The notes: generated by a model not told the origin, from the letters alone. A DNA stretch of 64,000 nt from JBHIYN01 sp041984235 (GCA_041984235.1 JBHIYN010000001.1:376608-440607); one strand, 5' to 3'; shown: positions 17,896 through 27,758, numbered from the stretch's first letter. Translations and numbers: made by a program.

Positions 17896-19578
17896 ATGCC
17901 GCGCATGACGCCCGCGCCTGCTGCCATCCGACCGTTGTCGGATCACCTCGTCGACCAGATCGCGGCCGGTGAGGTCATCGAGCGTCCCGCCTCGGTGGTC
18001 AAGGAGCTGGTCGAGAACAGCCTCGATGCCGGTGCCACCCGCGTCGACGTCGAGATCGCCGATGGCGGCATCGAGCTGATCACGGTCAGCGACGACGGCA
18101 GCGGTATTGCGGCGGGCGATCTTGCCGGCGCGCTCCGGCGCCACTGGACCAGCAAGCTCAGCCGCGCCGAGCAGCTCGACGGTATCCTGTCGCTCGGTTT
18201 TCGCGGCGAGGCGCTGGCGAGCATCACGGCGGTGGCCGATTTCGCCATGGTCACACGCGCGGACAGTGAACCGCACGCGTGGCGCATCGAGGCGCGCGCG
18301 GGTGACGATGCGGCCGCACCACGGCCCGCGCAGGGCAATCGCGGCACGCGCATCGAGGTGCGTCGACTGTTCCACCGGCTGCCGGCGCGGCGCCGCTTCC
18401 TCAAGCAACCGCGGACCGAGTACCTGCACGTCTATCGCCTGATGCGCCAGTTCGCGTTCGCGCGGCCCGACGTGGCGTTCGGTTTCGTGCAGGCGGGCGC
18501 GCGCGGGCTCAGGCTGCAGCCCGCGGCGCGGGGCGAGGACGCGCCGCGCTGGCGCAGCATCTTCGGCAAGGCGTTCTGCGCGGACGCGCGCGTCGTCGAC
18601 CTCGCGCGCGACGGGATGACGGTGCGCGGCTGGGTCGGCACGCCGGCGCTGGCGACCAACCAGGCCGACACCCAGTTCATCTGCGTCAACGGCCGGGTCA
18701 TTCGCGATCGTCACCTCAACCACGCCGTGCGCCTGGCCTTCGGCGATGCCATCGCGCCCGGGCGGTTTCCGGGCTACGCGCTGGCGATCGAGCTCGCCGC
18801 CGATGCGCTGGACGTTAACGTGCACCCGGGCAAGCTCGAGGTGCGCTTCGCCGACCTGCGCACCGTGCACGACCTGCTGCACGCCGCGGTGCGCGAGGTG
18901 CTGGGCGCCGCCTCGGGCGCGGCGGTGCGGGAAGCACGGGGCGCGCCCGCGACGGCACCGCGCAACGCGGCGGGTGCGAACCTGCGCGATCGGCCCGGCG
19001 CCTATGCAACCGCCGCCGCCCGCCCGCAGCCGGCGAGCGGCGCGCAGGCTTTCGGACGCCCGCTGGCGCTGGTTGCGGATCGTTACCTGCTGAGCGCGGC
19101 GGACGACGGCGTGGTGGTGCACGATCTGCGCGCGGCCTGGCAGGCGGTCATCGAACGCCGTCTGCGTGCACCGGGCGACGCCCGTCCGCTGCTGTTGCCC
19201 CTGCGCCTTTCGCCCGCGGCGTGGTCGGCGCTGGCACCGCGCGCGAGTGCATTGCAGGGCCTGGGCTTCGGCTTCGACGACCTGGGCGCTGGCGGCCAGG
19301 TCCTGCGCGCGGTACCGCTGGTCCTGCCGACGCTCGACCCTGCCGCGCTGATCGACGCGCTGGTCGCGTCGCACGAGCGCGAAGCGGGCGCTGCCGTCGC
19401 CGAGGCGGCGGCCGGGGCGATCGATCTCGGCCGCCACGGCCAGGCGACGCGTGCGGCACTGGAAGCGCTGGCTGCCGCGGCAACCGCGGCGGGTGTCGCC
19501 TGCGACGCTTTCAGCGTGCCGCTGGAGGGCGCCGCGCTGGACGGACTGTTCGCGCCCGGCACGCGGCCGGTCGACTGA
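17896..19578 (+). CDS. mutL: DNA mismatch repair protein MutL
   Basis: 560-residue GHKL ATPase. N-terminal motifs: VKELVENSLDAGATRVDVEI (Mg-ATP Asn/Glu), DDGSGI, HWTSKL and LGFRGEALASI. The C-terminal dimerisation domain lacks the DQHAxxExxxxE endonuclease motif; the equivalent reads HDLRAAWQAVIERRL. It is therefore expected to be of the non-nicking, MutH-dependent class or to rely on another nuclease. ATG at 17896, with ATG at 17905 as an alternative. It abuts miaA. Confidence 0.95.
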   Translation: MPRMTPAPAAIRPLSDHLVDQIAAGEVIERPASVVKELVENSLDAGATRVDVEIADGGIELITVSDDGSGIAAGDLAGALRRHWTSKLSRAEQLDGILSLGFRGEALASITAVADFAMVTRADSEPHAWRIEARAGDDAAAPRPAQGNRGTRIEVRRLFHRLPARRRFLKQPRTEYLHVYRLMRQFAFARPDVAFGFVQAGARGLRLQPAARGEDAPRWRSIFGKAFCADARVVDLARDGMTVRGWVGTPALATNQADTQFICVNGRVIRDRHLNHAVRLAFGDAIAPGRFPGYALAIELAADALDVNVHPGKLEVRFADLRTVHDLLHAAVREVLGAASGAAVREARGAPATAPRNAAGANLRDRPGAYATAAARPQPASGAQAFGRPLALVADRYLLSAADDGVVVHDLRAAWQAVIERRLRAPGDARPLLLPLRLSPAAWSALAPRASALQGLGFGFDDLGAGGQVLRAVPLVLPTLDPAALIDALVASHEREAGAAVAEAAAGAIDLGRHGQATRAALEALAAAATAAGVACDAFSVPLEGAALDGLFAPGTRPVD

Positions 19579-20547
19579 GTGAGCGGGGCGCCGATGCAGC
19601 GCGCGGTGTTCCTGATGGGACCGACCGGCGCCGGCAAGACCCGCGCCGCGCTGGCGCTGGCCGAGCGCTTCCCGTTCGAGATCGTGAGCGTGGATTCGGC
19701 GCTGGTCTACCGCGGTCTGGATATCGGCAGTGCCAAGCCGAGTCCGCCGGAGCGCGCCCGAGTGCCCCATCACCTCATCGACGTCTGCGATCCGGGCGAG
19801 CGTTACTCGGCGGCGCGATTTCGCAGCGACGCGATCGCGTGCATGCGTGCGATCGCTGAACGGGGTCGCGCGCCGCTGCTGGTCGGTGGCACCGGGCTCT
19901 ATTTTCGCGCCCTCGAGGCAGGCCTCGCCGAGCTGCCCGAATCAGTACCGGCGATTCGCGCCGAGCTCGAGCAGGAACTCGCGCGCCACGGCGCGCCGCA
20001 CCTGCATGCACGCCTCTCGGCAGTCGATGCCGAGGCGGCCGCGCGCATTGCGCCCAACGATCCGCAGCGGCTGGTGCGCGCGCTGGAGGTGCAACGGGTG
20101 ACGGGCCGCCCAATGTCTCAGTTGTGGCGCGAGCGTGAAGCAAGGCCGCTCGCGGTCGCGCCGCTCAAGCTGGTACTCGCGCCCGGCGATCGCGGCGTCC
20201 TGCACCGGGCCATCGCGCAGCGCTTCGACGACATGCTCGCACGCGGCCTGGTCAACGAGGTTCGCGTGCTGCGCCGGCGGGGTGACCTGGCTCCGTCACT
20301 GCCGGCGCTGAAGAGTGTCGGCTACCGCGAGGTCTGGCGTTACCTGGACGGCGAGCTGAGCCATGCGCAGATGCGCGAGCGCGGCATCGTCGCGACGCGC
20401 CAGCTGGCGCGTCGTCAACTGACCTGGTTCCGCCGCGAGGCGCACACGCAGTGGTTCGAGAGTGACGTCGCCGGGGCCACGGATGCACTCGCGTACGCCA
20501 TTGCCGGGGGCTCGATTTTCAAACCGGGCGGATCTGATCCAGAATAG
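19579..20547 (+). CDS. miaA: tRNA dimethylallyltransferase MiaA
   Basis: 322 residues. It transfers the dimethylallyl group to A37 of tRNAs reading U-starting codons. P-loop GPTGAGKT (14-21), catalytic Asp in SVDSALVYRGLDIGSAKP, HHLIDVCDPGERYSAARF and VGGTGLYFRALEAGLAELP are all conserved. GTG start directly after the mutL stop; an internal ATG (19594) is possible. Confidence 0.95.
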   Translation: MSGAPMQRAVFLMGPTGAGKTRAALALAERFPFEIVSVDSALVYRGLDIGSAKPSPPERARVPHHLIDVCDPGERYSAARFRSDAIACMRAIAERGRAPLLVGGTGLYFRALEAGLAELPESVPAIRAELEQELARHGAPHLHARLSAVDAEAAARIAPNDPQRLVRALEVQRVTGRPMSQLWREREARPLAVAPLKLVLAPGDRGVLHRAIAQRFDDMLARGLVNEVRVLRRRGDLAPSLPALKSVGYREVWRYLDGELSHAQMRERGIVATRQLARRQLTWFRREAHTQWFESDVAGATDALAYAIAGGSIFKPGGSDPE

Positions 20548-20649
20548 CCGAAGGGAGGTCATGGCGCGAGTCGTGACGAGTCCCGGGGCCGGGCACGGAC
20601 GGGGCGGCCGCCGGCACGGAACCCCCACAACAACAACAAGGAGATTGCC

Positions 20650-20916
20650 ATGAGCAAGGGTCAGTCATTGCAGGAGCCGTACCTCAACGCGCTGCGCCGC
20701 GAGCGCGTGCCGGTTTCCATCTACCTGGTCAACGGCATCAAGCTGCAGGGACAGATAGAGTCCTTCGATCAGTTCGTGATTCTGCTCAAGAACTCCGTCA
20801 GCCAGATGGTCTACAAGCACGCCATCTCCACGGTGGTGCCGGCGCGCAACGTGCGCCTGCCGCGTCCCGACCAGGCCGACGACGCTGACGGCGGCAAGGA
20901 CGGCGAATCCTCTTGA
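20650..20916 (+). CDS. hfq: RNA chaperone Hfq
   Basis: 88-residue Sm-like hexameric RNA chaperone. Sm1 (VPVSIYLVNGIKLQGQIESF) and Sm2 (YKHAISTVVP) are intact, with QSLQEPYLNALRRERVPVS at the front, so the proximal (Q8, F39/F42-type), distal and rim faces look complete. A short acidic C-terminus (DQADDADGGKDGESS) follows. A clear AAGGAGATTGCC ribosome site sits before ATG. It lies between miaA and hflX, the standard context. Confidence 0.97.
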   Translation: MSKGQSLQEPYLNALRRERVPVSIYLVNGIKLQGQIESFDQFVILLKNSVSQMVYKHAISTVVPARNVRLPRPDQADDADGGKDGESS

Positions 20917-20979
20917 GCGCGCGCCGCCGCTGCCGACCCGCGTGCACTACCGCAAGGTGCGCGGCGGGCCTTACCGCTC

Positions 20980-22311
20980 TTGTTTGATCGACCCGGTGGC
21001 GGCGAACGCGCGCTCATCGTGCAGGTCGCCCTGCACGGCGTGCCGGACGACGCGGACGAGTTCCGCGAGCTGGCGCTGGCCGCGGCGGTAGAGCCCTGCC
21101 TGGAGATCGAGGCGCGACGTGACGTGCCGGAGCCCAAGTACTACATCGGGTCCGGCAAGGCCGAGGAAATCGCGGCCGAGGTCAGCGCGCAGTCGATCGA
21201 GGTCGTGTTGTTCAACCGCGACCTGTCGCCGGCGCAGGAGCGTAACCTGGAACGCCTGTTTCAATGCCGGGTGCTGGACCGCACCGGGCTCATTCTCGAC
21301 ATCTTCGCGCAGCGCGCGCGCTCGTTCGAGGGCAAGCTGCAGGTCGAGCTCGCCCAGCTGCGGCACCTCTCGACGCGCCTGGTGCGCGGCTGGACCCATC
21401 TCGAACGGCAGAAGGGCGGCATCGGGCTGCGCGGGCCGGGCGAGACCCAGCTCGAGACCGATCGCCGCCTGATCGGACAGCGCATCAAGCAGATCAACGA
21501 GCGCCTCGATCGGGTCAAGCGCCAGCGCCGCCAGAGCGCGCGTTCGCGCAGGCGTGCGCTGCTCTCGACCGTCGCCCTGGTCGGTTACACCAACGCCGGC
21601 AAGTCGACGCTGTTCAATCGTCTCACCGCGGGCGAGGTCTATGCCGCCGACCAGCTCTTCGCCACGCTGGACACCACGCTGCGCACGCTGGAGGTACCCG
21701 GCGAACACCCGATCGTGCTCAGCGACACGGTCGGGTTCATCCGGCGCCTGCCGCCCGACCTGGTCGCGGCCTTCGAGGCGACCCTGGAGGAGACGCGTGA
21801 TGCCAGCCTGCTGCTGCACGTGATCGATGCCAGTGACGAGGAGCGCAGCGAGCGCATCGCCGACGTCGAGGCCGTGCTCGCGCGGATCGGCGCCGACGAC
21901 GTGCCGGTGCTGGAGGTGTACAACAAGATCGACCGTATCGATGGCTGCGAGCCGCACGTCGAGCGCGACGAGGACGGGCGCGTGAGCCGCGTGTGGCTGT
22001 CGGCGCTGGACGGGGCCGGTACGCACCTGCTGCTGGACGCGGTCGGCGAGGCCGTCAACGCGGCCAAGCAGCGCCGCTGGCTGCGCATCGAGGCGGGCGG
22101 CGGGCGCCTGCGCGCACTGCTCTACAACTGGGGCGCGGTGGTCGACGAGGTCGAGCTGCCGGCCGGTGGCTGGGAGCTGGAGGTGACGCTGGCCGATGCG
22201 CGCTGGCAGGCACTGGTCCGCGAGCCGGGTTTCGAACGTACCACCACTGTCATCGAGCGCGGTGGTTCGCTGCCCCAAATGGCCGGCACCGCGGCCGACG
22301 AGCCGGCTTGA
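20980..22311 (+). CDS. hflX: Ribosome-associated GTPase HflX
   Basis: 443 residues. The N-terminal HflX domain contains YYIGSGKAEEIA and RTGLILDIFAQRA, followed by the glycine-rich RQKGGIGLRGPGETQLETDR. The G domain has G1 GYTNAGKST (202-210), G3 DTVGFIRRLP and G4 NKID. HflX rescues stalled or heat-damaged ribosomes. Start is a TTG (20980) that gives the normal N-terminus FDRPGGGERALIV; no ATG is available in place. Confidence 0.95.
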   Translation: MFDRPGGGERALIVQVALHGVPDDADEFRELALAAAVEPCLEIEARRDVPEPKYYIGSGKAEEIAAEVSAQSIEVVLFNRDLSPAQERNLERLFQCRVLDRTGLILDIFAQRARSFEGKLQVELAQLRHLSTRLVRGWTHLERQKGGIGLRGPGETQLETDRRLIGQRIKQINERLDRVKRQRRQSARSRRRALLSTVALVGYTNAGKSTLFNRLTAGEVYAADQLFATLDTTLRTLEVPGEHPIVLSDTVGFIRRLPPDLVAAFEATLEETRDASLLLHVIDASDEERSERIADVEAVLARIGADDVPVLEVYNKIDRIDGCEPHVERDEDGRVSRVWLSALDGAGTHLLLDAVGEAVNAAKQRRWLRIEAGGGRLRALLYNWGAVVDEVELPAGGWELEVTLADARWQALVREPGFERTTTVIERGGSLPQMAGTAADEPA

Positions 22312-22327
22312 GCAGTCCGGCGCGCGA

Positions 22328-22356
22328 TTGAACAAGGCGCACGCCGACCGTACAAT
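22328..22356 (+). promoter_or_regulatory. Sigma-70-type promoter upstream of hflK
   Basis: TTGAAC (22328-22333), 17-base spacer, TACAAT (22351-22356). This close consensus match lies about 42 bases before the hflK ATG and would let hflKC be expressed apart from hfq-hflX. Confidence 0.6.
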
Positions 22357-22397
22357 CCCGCCTCTCACCCGCCTCTTTAATCAAGCAAGAGAAATCA

Positions 22398-23540
22398 ATG
22401 GCCTGGAACGATCCGGACGGTAACGACCGGGACCCGTGGGGGAACCGTCGCAATGACCAGGGTCCGCCGGATCTGGACGAGGTCGTGCGCAAGATGCAGG
22501 AGCGCCTGGGTGGTCTGTTCGGCGGCCGCCGTGGCCCTTCGTCCGGCTCGGGCGACAACTGGTTGGTTTGGGCGGTACTCGGCGTGCTGGCGGTGGCGTG
22601 GCTGGCCTGGGACATGGTCTACCGTATCGACCCGGCCGAGCGCGGCGTGGTCATGCGCTTCGGTGAATACGTCACCACGCTGCAGCCCGGTCCGCACATC
22701 CGGCTGCCGCGGCCGATTGAAGAGGTGATCAAGGTCAACGTCGAGCGCATCCAGACGCTCACCGCGGACGCTGCCATGCTGACCGGGGACGAGAACATCG
22801 TCGAGGTCGAGCTGGCGGTGCAGTACCGCATCAAGGACGCGCAGAAGTACCTGTTCGAAATTGCCGACCCGGACGTCTCCGTGCAGCGCGTCACCGAGTC
22901 GGCAATCCGCGACATCATCGGCCAGAGCACCCTGACTTTTGTCATCACCGAGGGTCGTGCCGAGATCGCGACCGGCGCACAGGCGCTGATCCAGGAGATC
23001 CTCGACAACTACGACTCCGGTGTCATGGTCACCAGCGTCAACATGCAGCCGGCCAAGCCGCCGGAGGCGGTCAAGGCGGCCTTCGACGACGCGATCAAGG
23101 CGCGCGAGGACGAGCAACGCAAGATCAACGAGGCGGAGGCCTACCGCAACGAGGTGGTCGAGCGCGTCGCCGGCGAGGCCGCGCGCATCAGGCTCAATGC
23201 CGAGGCGTACAAGGAAGCCGTCATCTCGCAGGCCGACGGTGAAGCGAAACGCTTCAAGCAGCTGCTCACCGAGTACGAGAAGGCACCCGAGGTAACCCGT
23301 CGCCGGCTCTACCTCGAAGCCATCGAGGAGGTCATGTCGGAGAGCACCAAGGTGATCATGGACGGTGAAAGCGGCAACAGCCTGATGTACCTGCCGCTCG
23401 ACAAGATCGTCGGCAGCCAGGCACGCGATGCGCGCGCGGCCGCCGAGCGCGCTGACACGCAGGAGTCGATCAAGTTCTCGCCCGAGGTCGAAGACACGCT
23501 GCGCGAGCGCCGCAGCGGTCGCGTGCGCACACTGCGCTGA
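22398..23540 (+). CDS. hflK: FtsH protease modulator HflK
   Basis: 380 residues. A glycine/proline/charged cytoplasmic N-terminus (1-54) precedes one membrane segment (about 55-74) and an SPFH/band-7 domain with long helices (RKINEAEAYRNEVV). HflK forms the large HflKC cage around FtsH. Its TGA overlaps the hflC ATG by one base (TGATG). Confidence 0.95.
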   Translation: MAWNDPDGNDRDPWGNRRNDQGPPDLDEVVRKMQERLGGLFGGRRGPSSGSGDNWLVWAVLGVLAVAWLAWDMVYRIDPAERGVVMRFGEYVTTLQPGPHIRLPRPIEEVIKVNVERIQTLTADAAMLTGDENIVEVELAVQYRIKDAQKYLFEIADPDVSVQRVTESAIRDIIGQSTLTFVITEGRAEIATGAQALIQEILDNYDSGVMVTSVNMQPAKPPEAVKAAFDDAIKAREDEQRKINEAEAYRNEVVERVAGEAARIRLNAEAYKEAVISQADGEAKRFKQLLTEYEKAPEVTRRRLYLEAIEEVMSESTKVIMDGESGNSLMYLPLDKIVGSQARDARAAAERADTQESIKFSPEVEDTLRERRSGRVRTLR

Positions 23541-24427
23541 TGTCGGCACCACCGGATTTCCCTACCATGGCAACACGCATCCTCGCCCTTTTCATCATCG
23601 CCGCCGGGCTGCTCTACCTGTGCACCTTCCGCGTCTACGAGTACGAGCACGCAATCCTGTTCCAGCTCGGCAAGATCCAGCGCTCCGATTACGAGCCCGG
23701 CCTGCACTTCCAGATTCCCTTCCTGCAGAACGTGCGCACCTTCGACAGCCGCCTGCAGACCCTGGACGCGGAGCCGCAGCGCTTCCTCACCGGCGAGAAG
23801 AAGGACGTCATCGTCGACTCCTTTGCGCGCTGGCGAATCCAGGACGTGGTCCAGTTCTACAAGTCGACCGACGGTGACCCGCGTCGCGCCGGCTTGCTGC
23901 TGTACCAGAAGATCAACGACAGCCTGCGCAGCGAGTTCGGCAAGCGCACGGTGCAGGAAGTGGTCTCCGGCGAACGCGGTGCGATCATGGAGATCGTGAC
24001 CGAGACCGCCAACGAGCGCGGTCAGGATCTCGGTATGGAGATCGTCGACGTGCGCCTGAAGCGCATCGACCTGCCGACCGAAGTCAGCAACAACGTCTAC
24101 GAGCGCATGCGCTCGGAGCGTGCGCGGGTCGCGCGCGAGTTCCGCGCCCGCGGCGAGAAGGAAGCGATCACCATCCGCGCGGATGCCGACCGCCAGCGCA
24201 CCGTGATCTCGGCCGAGGCCTACCGCGATGCCGAGGAGCTGCGCGGCACCGGAGACGCCCGCGCCGCCGAGATCTACGCGCTGGCCTACAATCGCAATCC
24301 CGAGTTCTACGATTTCTACCGCAGCCTGAATGCGTACAAGTCGAGCTTCCGTGGGCGTGACGATGTCCTGCTGCTCGAGCCCGACTCGGATTTCTTCAAG
24401 TACTTCGGCAATCCGGCGGGTGAATAG
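23540..24427 (+). CDS. hflC: FtsH protease modulator HflC
   Basis: 295 residues, SPFH protein partner of HflK. One N-terminal membrane segment (ILALFIIAAGLLYLCTF), then the band-7 domain with YEHAILFQLGKI and the conserved DVRLKRIDLPTEVSNNVYER and RGTGDARAAEIYA segments. An alternative ATG at 23567 would drop nine residues and may be the real start, since homologues begin close to the membrane segment. Confidence 0.95.
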   Translation: MSAPPDFPTMATRILALFIIAAGLLYLCTFRVYEYEHAILFQLGKIQRSDYEPGLHFQIPFLQNVRTFDSRLQTLDAEPQRFLTGEKKDVIVDSFARWRIQDVVQFYKSTDGDPRRAGLLLYQKINDSLRSEFGKRTVQEVVSGERGAIMEIVTETANERGQDLGMEIVDVRLKRIDLPTEVSNNVYERMRSERARVAREFRARGEKEAITIRADADRQRTVISAEAYRDAEELRGTGDARAAEIYALAYNRNPEFYDFYRSLNAYKSSFRGRDDVLLLEPDSDFFKYFGNPAGE

Positions 24428-24475
24428 CGGCCGCGCGGCCGCGGCCGGGCGCCGTCACCGATTCCGCTGCGCGCC

Positions 24476-24661
24476 GTGCTGGACGACCTGCTGGTGGCCG
24501 TCGCCCTCATGCTCGTGCTGGAAGGCATCATGCCGTTTCTCAATCCCCGGCGCCTGCGCGCAACCCTGCTGATGGCCGCGCGCATGAACGATCGCGCCCT
24601 GCGCCTGGTCGGGCTGGCCAGCATGACGGCCGGCGTCGTGCTGCTCTACGCGGTGCGCTAG
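24476..24661 (+). CDS. DUF2065 family small inner-membrane protein (YjeT type)
   Basis: 61 residues with two hydrophobic helices (LLVAVALMLVLEGIMPFLNP and LVGLASMTAGVVLLYAV) joined by a basic loop. This is the YjeT family always found between hflC and hisZ/purA in gammaproteobacteria. Function unknown; location suggests a link to HflKC. GTG start. Confidence 0.85.
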   Translation: MLDDLLVAVALMLVLEGIMPFLNPRRLRATLLMAARMNDRALRLVGLASMTAGVVLLYAVR

Positions 24662-24663
24662 CA

Positions 24664-25848
24664 ATGCCGGCGGCGAAGCTATGGCTGCTGCCCGACGGCG
24701 TCGACGAGGTGCTGCCGCCGCGCGCGCGGCGCATCGAGAACCTGCGCCGGCGCCTGCTCGACATCTTCGAGCGCTGGGGCTACGAGCTGGTGGTGCCGCC
24801 GATTATCGAGTACCTCGATTCGCTGCTGTCGGGGATCGGCGAAGATCTCGATCTGCAGACCTTCAAGCTCACCGACCAGGTGACCGGGCGCATGATGGGG
24901 GTGCGTGCAGACATGACGCCGCAGGTCGCGCGCATTGACGCTCACCGGCTGGCGACCGACGCGCCGCAGCGCCTGTGCTACATCGGGCCGGTGGTACACA
25001 CGCTGCCGGACAAGTTCGCCGGGTCGCGCAATCCGCTGCAGCTCGGCGCCGAGCTCTACGGTCACCACGGAATCGAAAGCGACGTCGAGATCATCGCCCT
25101 GCTGCTCGAGATCCTGGCCGTCGCGGGGATTTCGCGGGTGACCATCGAGCTCGGCCACATGGGGCTGTTCCATGCTATCTGCGAGTCGGCCCGGCTCGAC
25201 CAGGCCGAGGAATCGCGGGTGCTCGAATACCTGCTCATGAAGGACGCCAGCGGGCTCGCCGCCGAGCTCGACCGCGCCGATGTCGATGCCGCGATGCGTC
25301 GCCACCTGCTGGCCCTGATTGACCTCAATGGTGACGCGTCCGTGCTCGAGGCGGCACGCACGGCACTGGTCGCCGCGCCGGCCTCGGTGGGCGCCGCACT
25401 GGACCAGGTGGCCGGGGTAATCGCGGCCCTGGCGGCACGCGTACCGGGCGCCGACGTGCATCTCGACTTCGCGGAGCTGCGCGGCTATCGCTACCACACC
25501 GGGATCATGTTCGCCGCCTACACGCCGGAAGCCGGGCGCGCGATTGCGTGGGGCGGGCGCTACGACAACATCGGTGGCTCCTTCGGACGCGCACGCGGCG
25601 CCACCGGCTTCAGTACCGATCTCAAGGTGCTCGCTTCGCTCAGCGACAGCACGCCGCTGGAGCTGGGGCGGATCTTCGCGCCGGCCGGCACCGCGCCCGA
25701 TCTGCTGGCGGCCATCCGCGAGTACCGCGCGGCGGGCTACGTAGTGGTGCAGGGCCTGCCGGGGCAGCACGGCGGCGCCGCCGAGATGGGCTGTGTGCAG
25801 CGCATGACCGACGCCAGCGGCGGCTGGCAGCTCGAAGACGTGGACTAA
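24664..25848 (+). CDS. hisZ: ATP phosphoribosyltransferase regulatory subunit HisZ
   Basis: 394-residue HisRS paralogue. The class II synthetase core is recognisable (GVRADMTPQVARIDAHRL, RGYRYHTGIMFAAY, GGRYDNIGGSFGRARGATGF) but there is no anticodon-binding domain. HisZ allosterically regulates the short form of HisG, whose gene is elsewhere. Begins two bases after the DUF2065 stop. Confidence 0.93.
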   Translation: MPAAKLWLLPDGVDEVLPPRARRIENLRRRLLDIFERWGYELVVPPIIEYLDSLLSGIGEDLDLQTFKLTDQVTGRMMGVRADMTPQVARIDAHRLATDAPQRLCYIGPVVHTLPDKFAGSRNPLQLGAELYGHHGIESDVEIIALLLEILAVAGISRVTIELGHMGLFHAICESARLDQAEESRVLEYLLMKDASGLAAELDRADVDAAMRRHLLALIDLNGDASVLEAARTALVAAPASVGAALDQVAGVIAALAARVPGADVHLDFAELRGYRYHTGIMFAAYTPEAGRAIAWGGRYDNIGGSFGRARGATGFSTDLKVLASLSDSTPLELGRIFAPAGTAPDLLAAIREYRAAGYVVVQGLPGQHGGAAEMGCVQRMTDASGGWQLEDVD

Positions 25849-25859
25849 CAGGAGACAAG

Positions 25860-27158
25860 GTGGGCAAGTCAGTCGTCATCATCGGCACCCAGTGGGGTGA
25901 CGAAGGCAAGGGCAAGGTGGTCGACATGCTGACCGACCGGGTCGATGCCGTGGTCCGCTTCCAGGGCGGTCACAATGCCGGGCACACGGTCGTCATCGAC
26001 GGCGAGAAGACCGTGCTGCACCTGATCCCCTCGGGCATCCTGCGCGAGAACGTCGCCTGCCTCATCGGCAATGGCGTGGTCGTGTCGCCCGAAGCTTTCA
26101 TGGACGAGATCGGGATGCTGGAGGAACGCGGCGTGCCGGCGCGCGAACGGCTCACGGTGAGCCCGGCCTGCCCGCTGATCCTGCCGTACCACGTGGCGCT
26201 GGACCAGGCGCGCGAGAAGGCGCGCGGCGCGCAGGCCATCGGCACCACCGGGCGCGGCATCGGGCCGGCCTACGAGGACAAGGCGGCGCGGCGCGGGCTG
26301 CGCGTGGGCGATCTGCTGTTCCGCGAGCGCTTCGCGGCAAAGCTGGGCGAGGTGCTCGACTACCACAACTTCGTGCTGGCGCATTACTACAAGGTCGACA
26401 CGCTGGATTTCCAGCAGATTCTCGATCAGCAGATGGCCTATTCCGAGAGCATAGGGCCGCTGGTGGGCGACGTCGTGGAAATGCTCTACCAGCAACATCA
26501 GCAGGGCAGCAACGTGCTCTACGAGGGCGCGCAGGGTACGCTGCTCGATATCGACCACGGCACCTATCCTTACGTCACCTCGTCCAACACCACGGCGGGC
26601 TTCGCCGCGACCGGCACCGGCAGCGGGCCGCGCCACGTCGATTACGTACTCGGCATCACCAAGGCTTACACCACGCGGGTCGGCTCCGGGCCGTTCCCGA
26701 CGGAGCTCTTCGACGAGATGGGCGAGCACCTCGCCCGCCGCGGCCACGAGTTCGGCGCCACCACCGGTCGGCCGCGACGCTGCGGCTGGTTCGATGCCGT
26801 CGCGCTGCGCCGTGCGCAGCAGCTGAACAGCGTGTCCGGCCTGTGCGTGACCAAGCTCGACGTGCTCGACGGTCTCGACGAGATCCGTATCTGCGTCGGC
26901 TACGAGACCCCAGCCGGCCGCCTGCAGGCGGTGCCGCCGGGCGCCGAGGGCCTGGAAGAAGTCACGCCCATCTACGAGAGCCTGCCGGGCTGGAGCGAGT
27001 CGACGGTCGGCATCCGGGAATGGGATGACCTGCCGGCCAATGCGCGCAGCTACCTCGAGCGTATCGCCGGGATCGCGGAGACCCCGGTCGACATCGTCTC
27101 GACCGGCCCGGACCGGGCCGACACCATCGTCCTGCGGCACCCATTCGGGCCGGCGTGA
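25860..27158 (+). CDS. purA: Adenylosuccinate synthetase
   Basis: 432 residues, typical length; converts IMP, aspartate and GTP to adenylosuccinate. The P-loop is GTQWGDEGKGK (9-19) with catalytic Asp14; GGHNAGHTVV (catalytic His), TGRGIGPAYEDKAARRG and TKLDVLDG are conserved. GTG start at 25860 with an AGGAGACAAG ribosome site; the frame stays open upstream within hisZ but has no homology there. Confidence 0.97.
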   Translation: MGKSVVIIGTQWGDEGKGKVVDMLTDRVDAVVRFQGGHNAGHTVVIDGEKTVLHLIPSGILRENVACLIGNGVVVSPEAFMDEIGMLEERGVPARERLTVSPACPLILPYHVALDQAREKARGAQAIGTTGRGIGPAYEDKAARRGLRVGDLLFRERFAAKLGEVLDYHNFVLAHYYKVDTLDFQQILDQQMAYSESIGPLVGDVVEMLYQQHQQGSNVLYEGAQGTLLDIDHGTYPYVTSSNTTAGFAATGTGSGPRHVDYVLGITKAYTTRVGSGPFPTELFDEMGEHLARRGHEFGATTGRPRRCGWFDAVALRRAQQLNSVSGLCVTKLDVLDGLDEIRICVGYETPAGRLQAVPPGAEGLEEVTPIYESLPGWSESTVGIREWDDLPANARSYLERIAGIAETPVDIVSTGPDRADTIVLRHPFGPA

Positions 27159-27176
27159 GGCGCACGGGAGCGAAGC

Positions 27177-27758
27177 ATGAGTGACGACGATCCGATCGCG
27201 CGCATCGTCGAATGGCTGGAGCACGCGCGCCGTCACGAGCCGGCCGACGCCGAGGCCATGTCGGTGGCGACGGTCGGCGCCGACGGCCGGCCGACACTGC
27301 GCATGGTTCTGCTGCGCGGCATCGACGCGCGCGGCCTGGTGTTCTACACCAACCTGACCAGCCGCAAGGGGCTGGACCTGGAAGCCAATCCCTGCGTCGC
27401 CCTGTGCCTGCACTGGAAATCGACCGATCGCCAGGTGCGCGTCGAGGGCCGCGCCACCCTGGTCGACGACGACGAGGCGGACGCCTACTTCGGCTCGCGG
27501 CCGCGCGATTCCCAGATCGGTGCGTGGGCGTCGAAGCAGTCACGCGCGCTCGAAGGGCGTTTCAAGCTCGAGCAGCGCGTCGCCAAGTACGCGGCGGCTT
27601 TTGCCATTGGGCCGGTGCCGCGGCCGGATTTCTGGTCCGGCTACCGCGTCGTGCCCGAGCGTATCGAGTTCTGGGAGAAACGCCCGTTCCGCCTGCACGA
27701 ACGCAACCTGTACGTACGCGACGGCGAGGGCTGGACGCGCAGTCGCCTGTACCCGTGA
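27177..27758 (+). CDS. pdxH: Pyridoxamine/pyridoxine 5'-phosphate oxidase
   Basis: 193 residues. FMN-binding RMVLLRG and YTNLTSRKG, SRPRDSQIGAWASKQS and the C-terminal PRPDFWSGYRVVPERIEFW, RLHER and terminal RLYP mark a true PdxH (substrate-binding tail present), unlike the general PPOX fold. It makes pyridoxal 5'-phosphate with O2. Convergent with the lytic transglycosylase gene. Confidence 0.95.
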   Translation: MSDDDPIARIVEWLEHARRHEPADAEAMSVATVGADGRPTLRMVLLRGIDARGLVFYTNLTSRKGLDLEANPCVALCLHWKSTDRQVRVEGRATLVDDDEADAYFGSRPRDSQIGAWASKQSRALEGRFKLEQRVAKYAAAFAIGPVPRPDFWSGYRVVPERIEFWEKRPFRLHERNLYVRDGEGWTRSRLYP

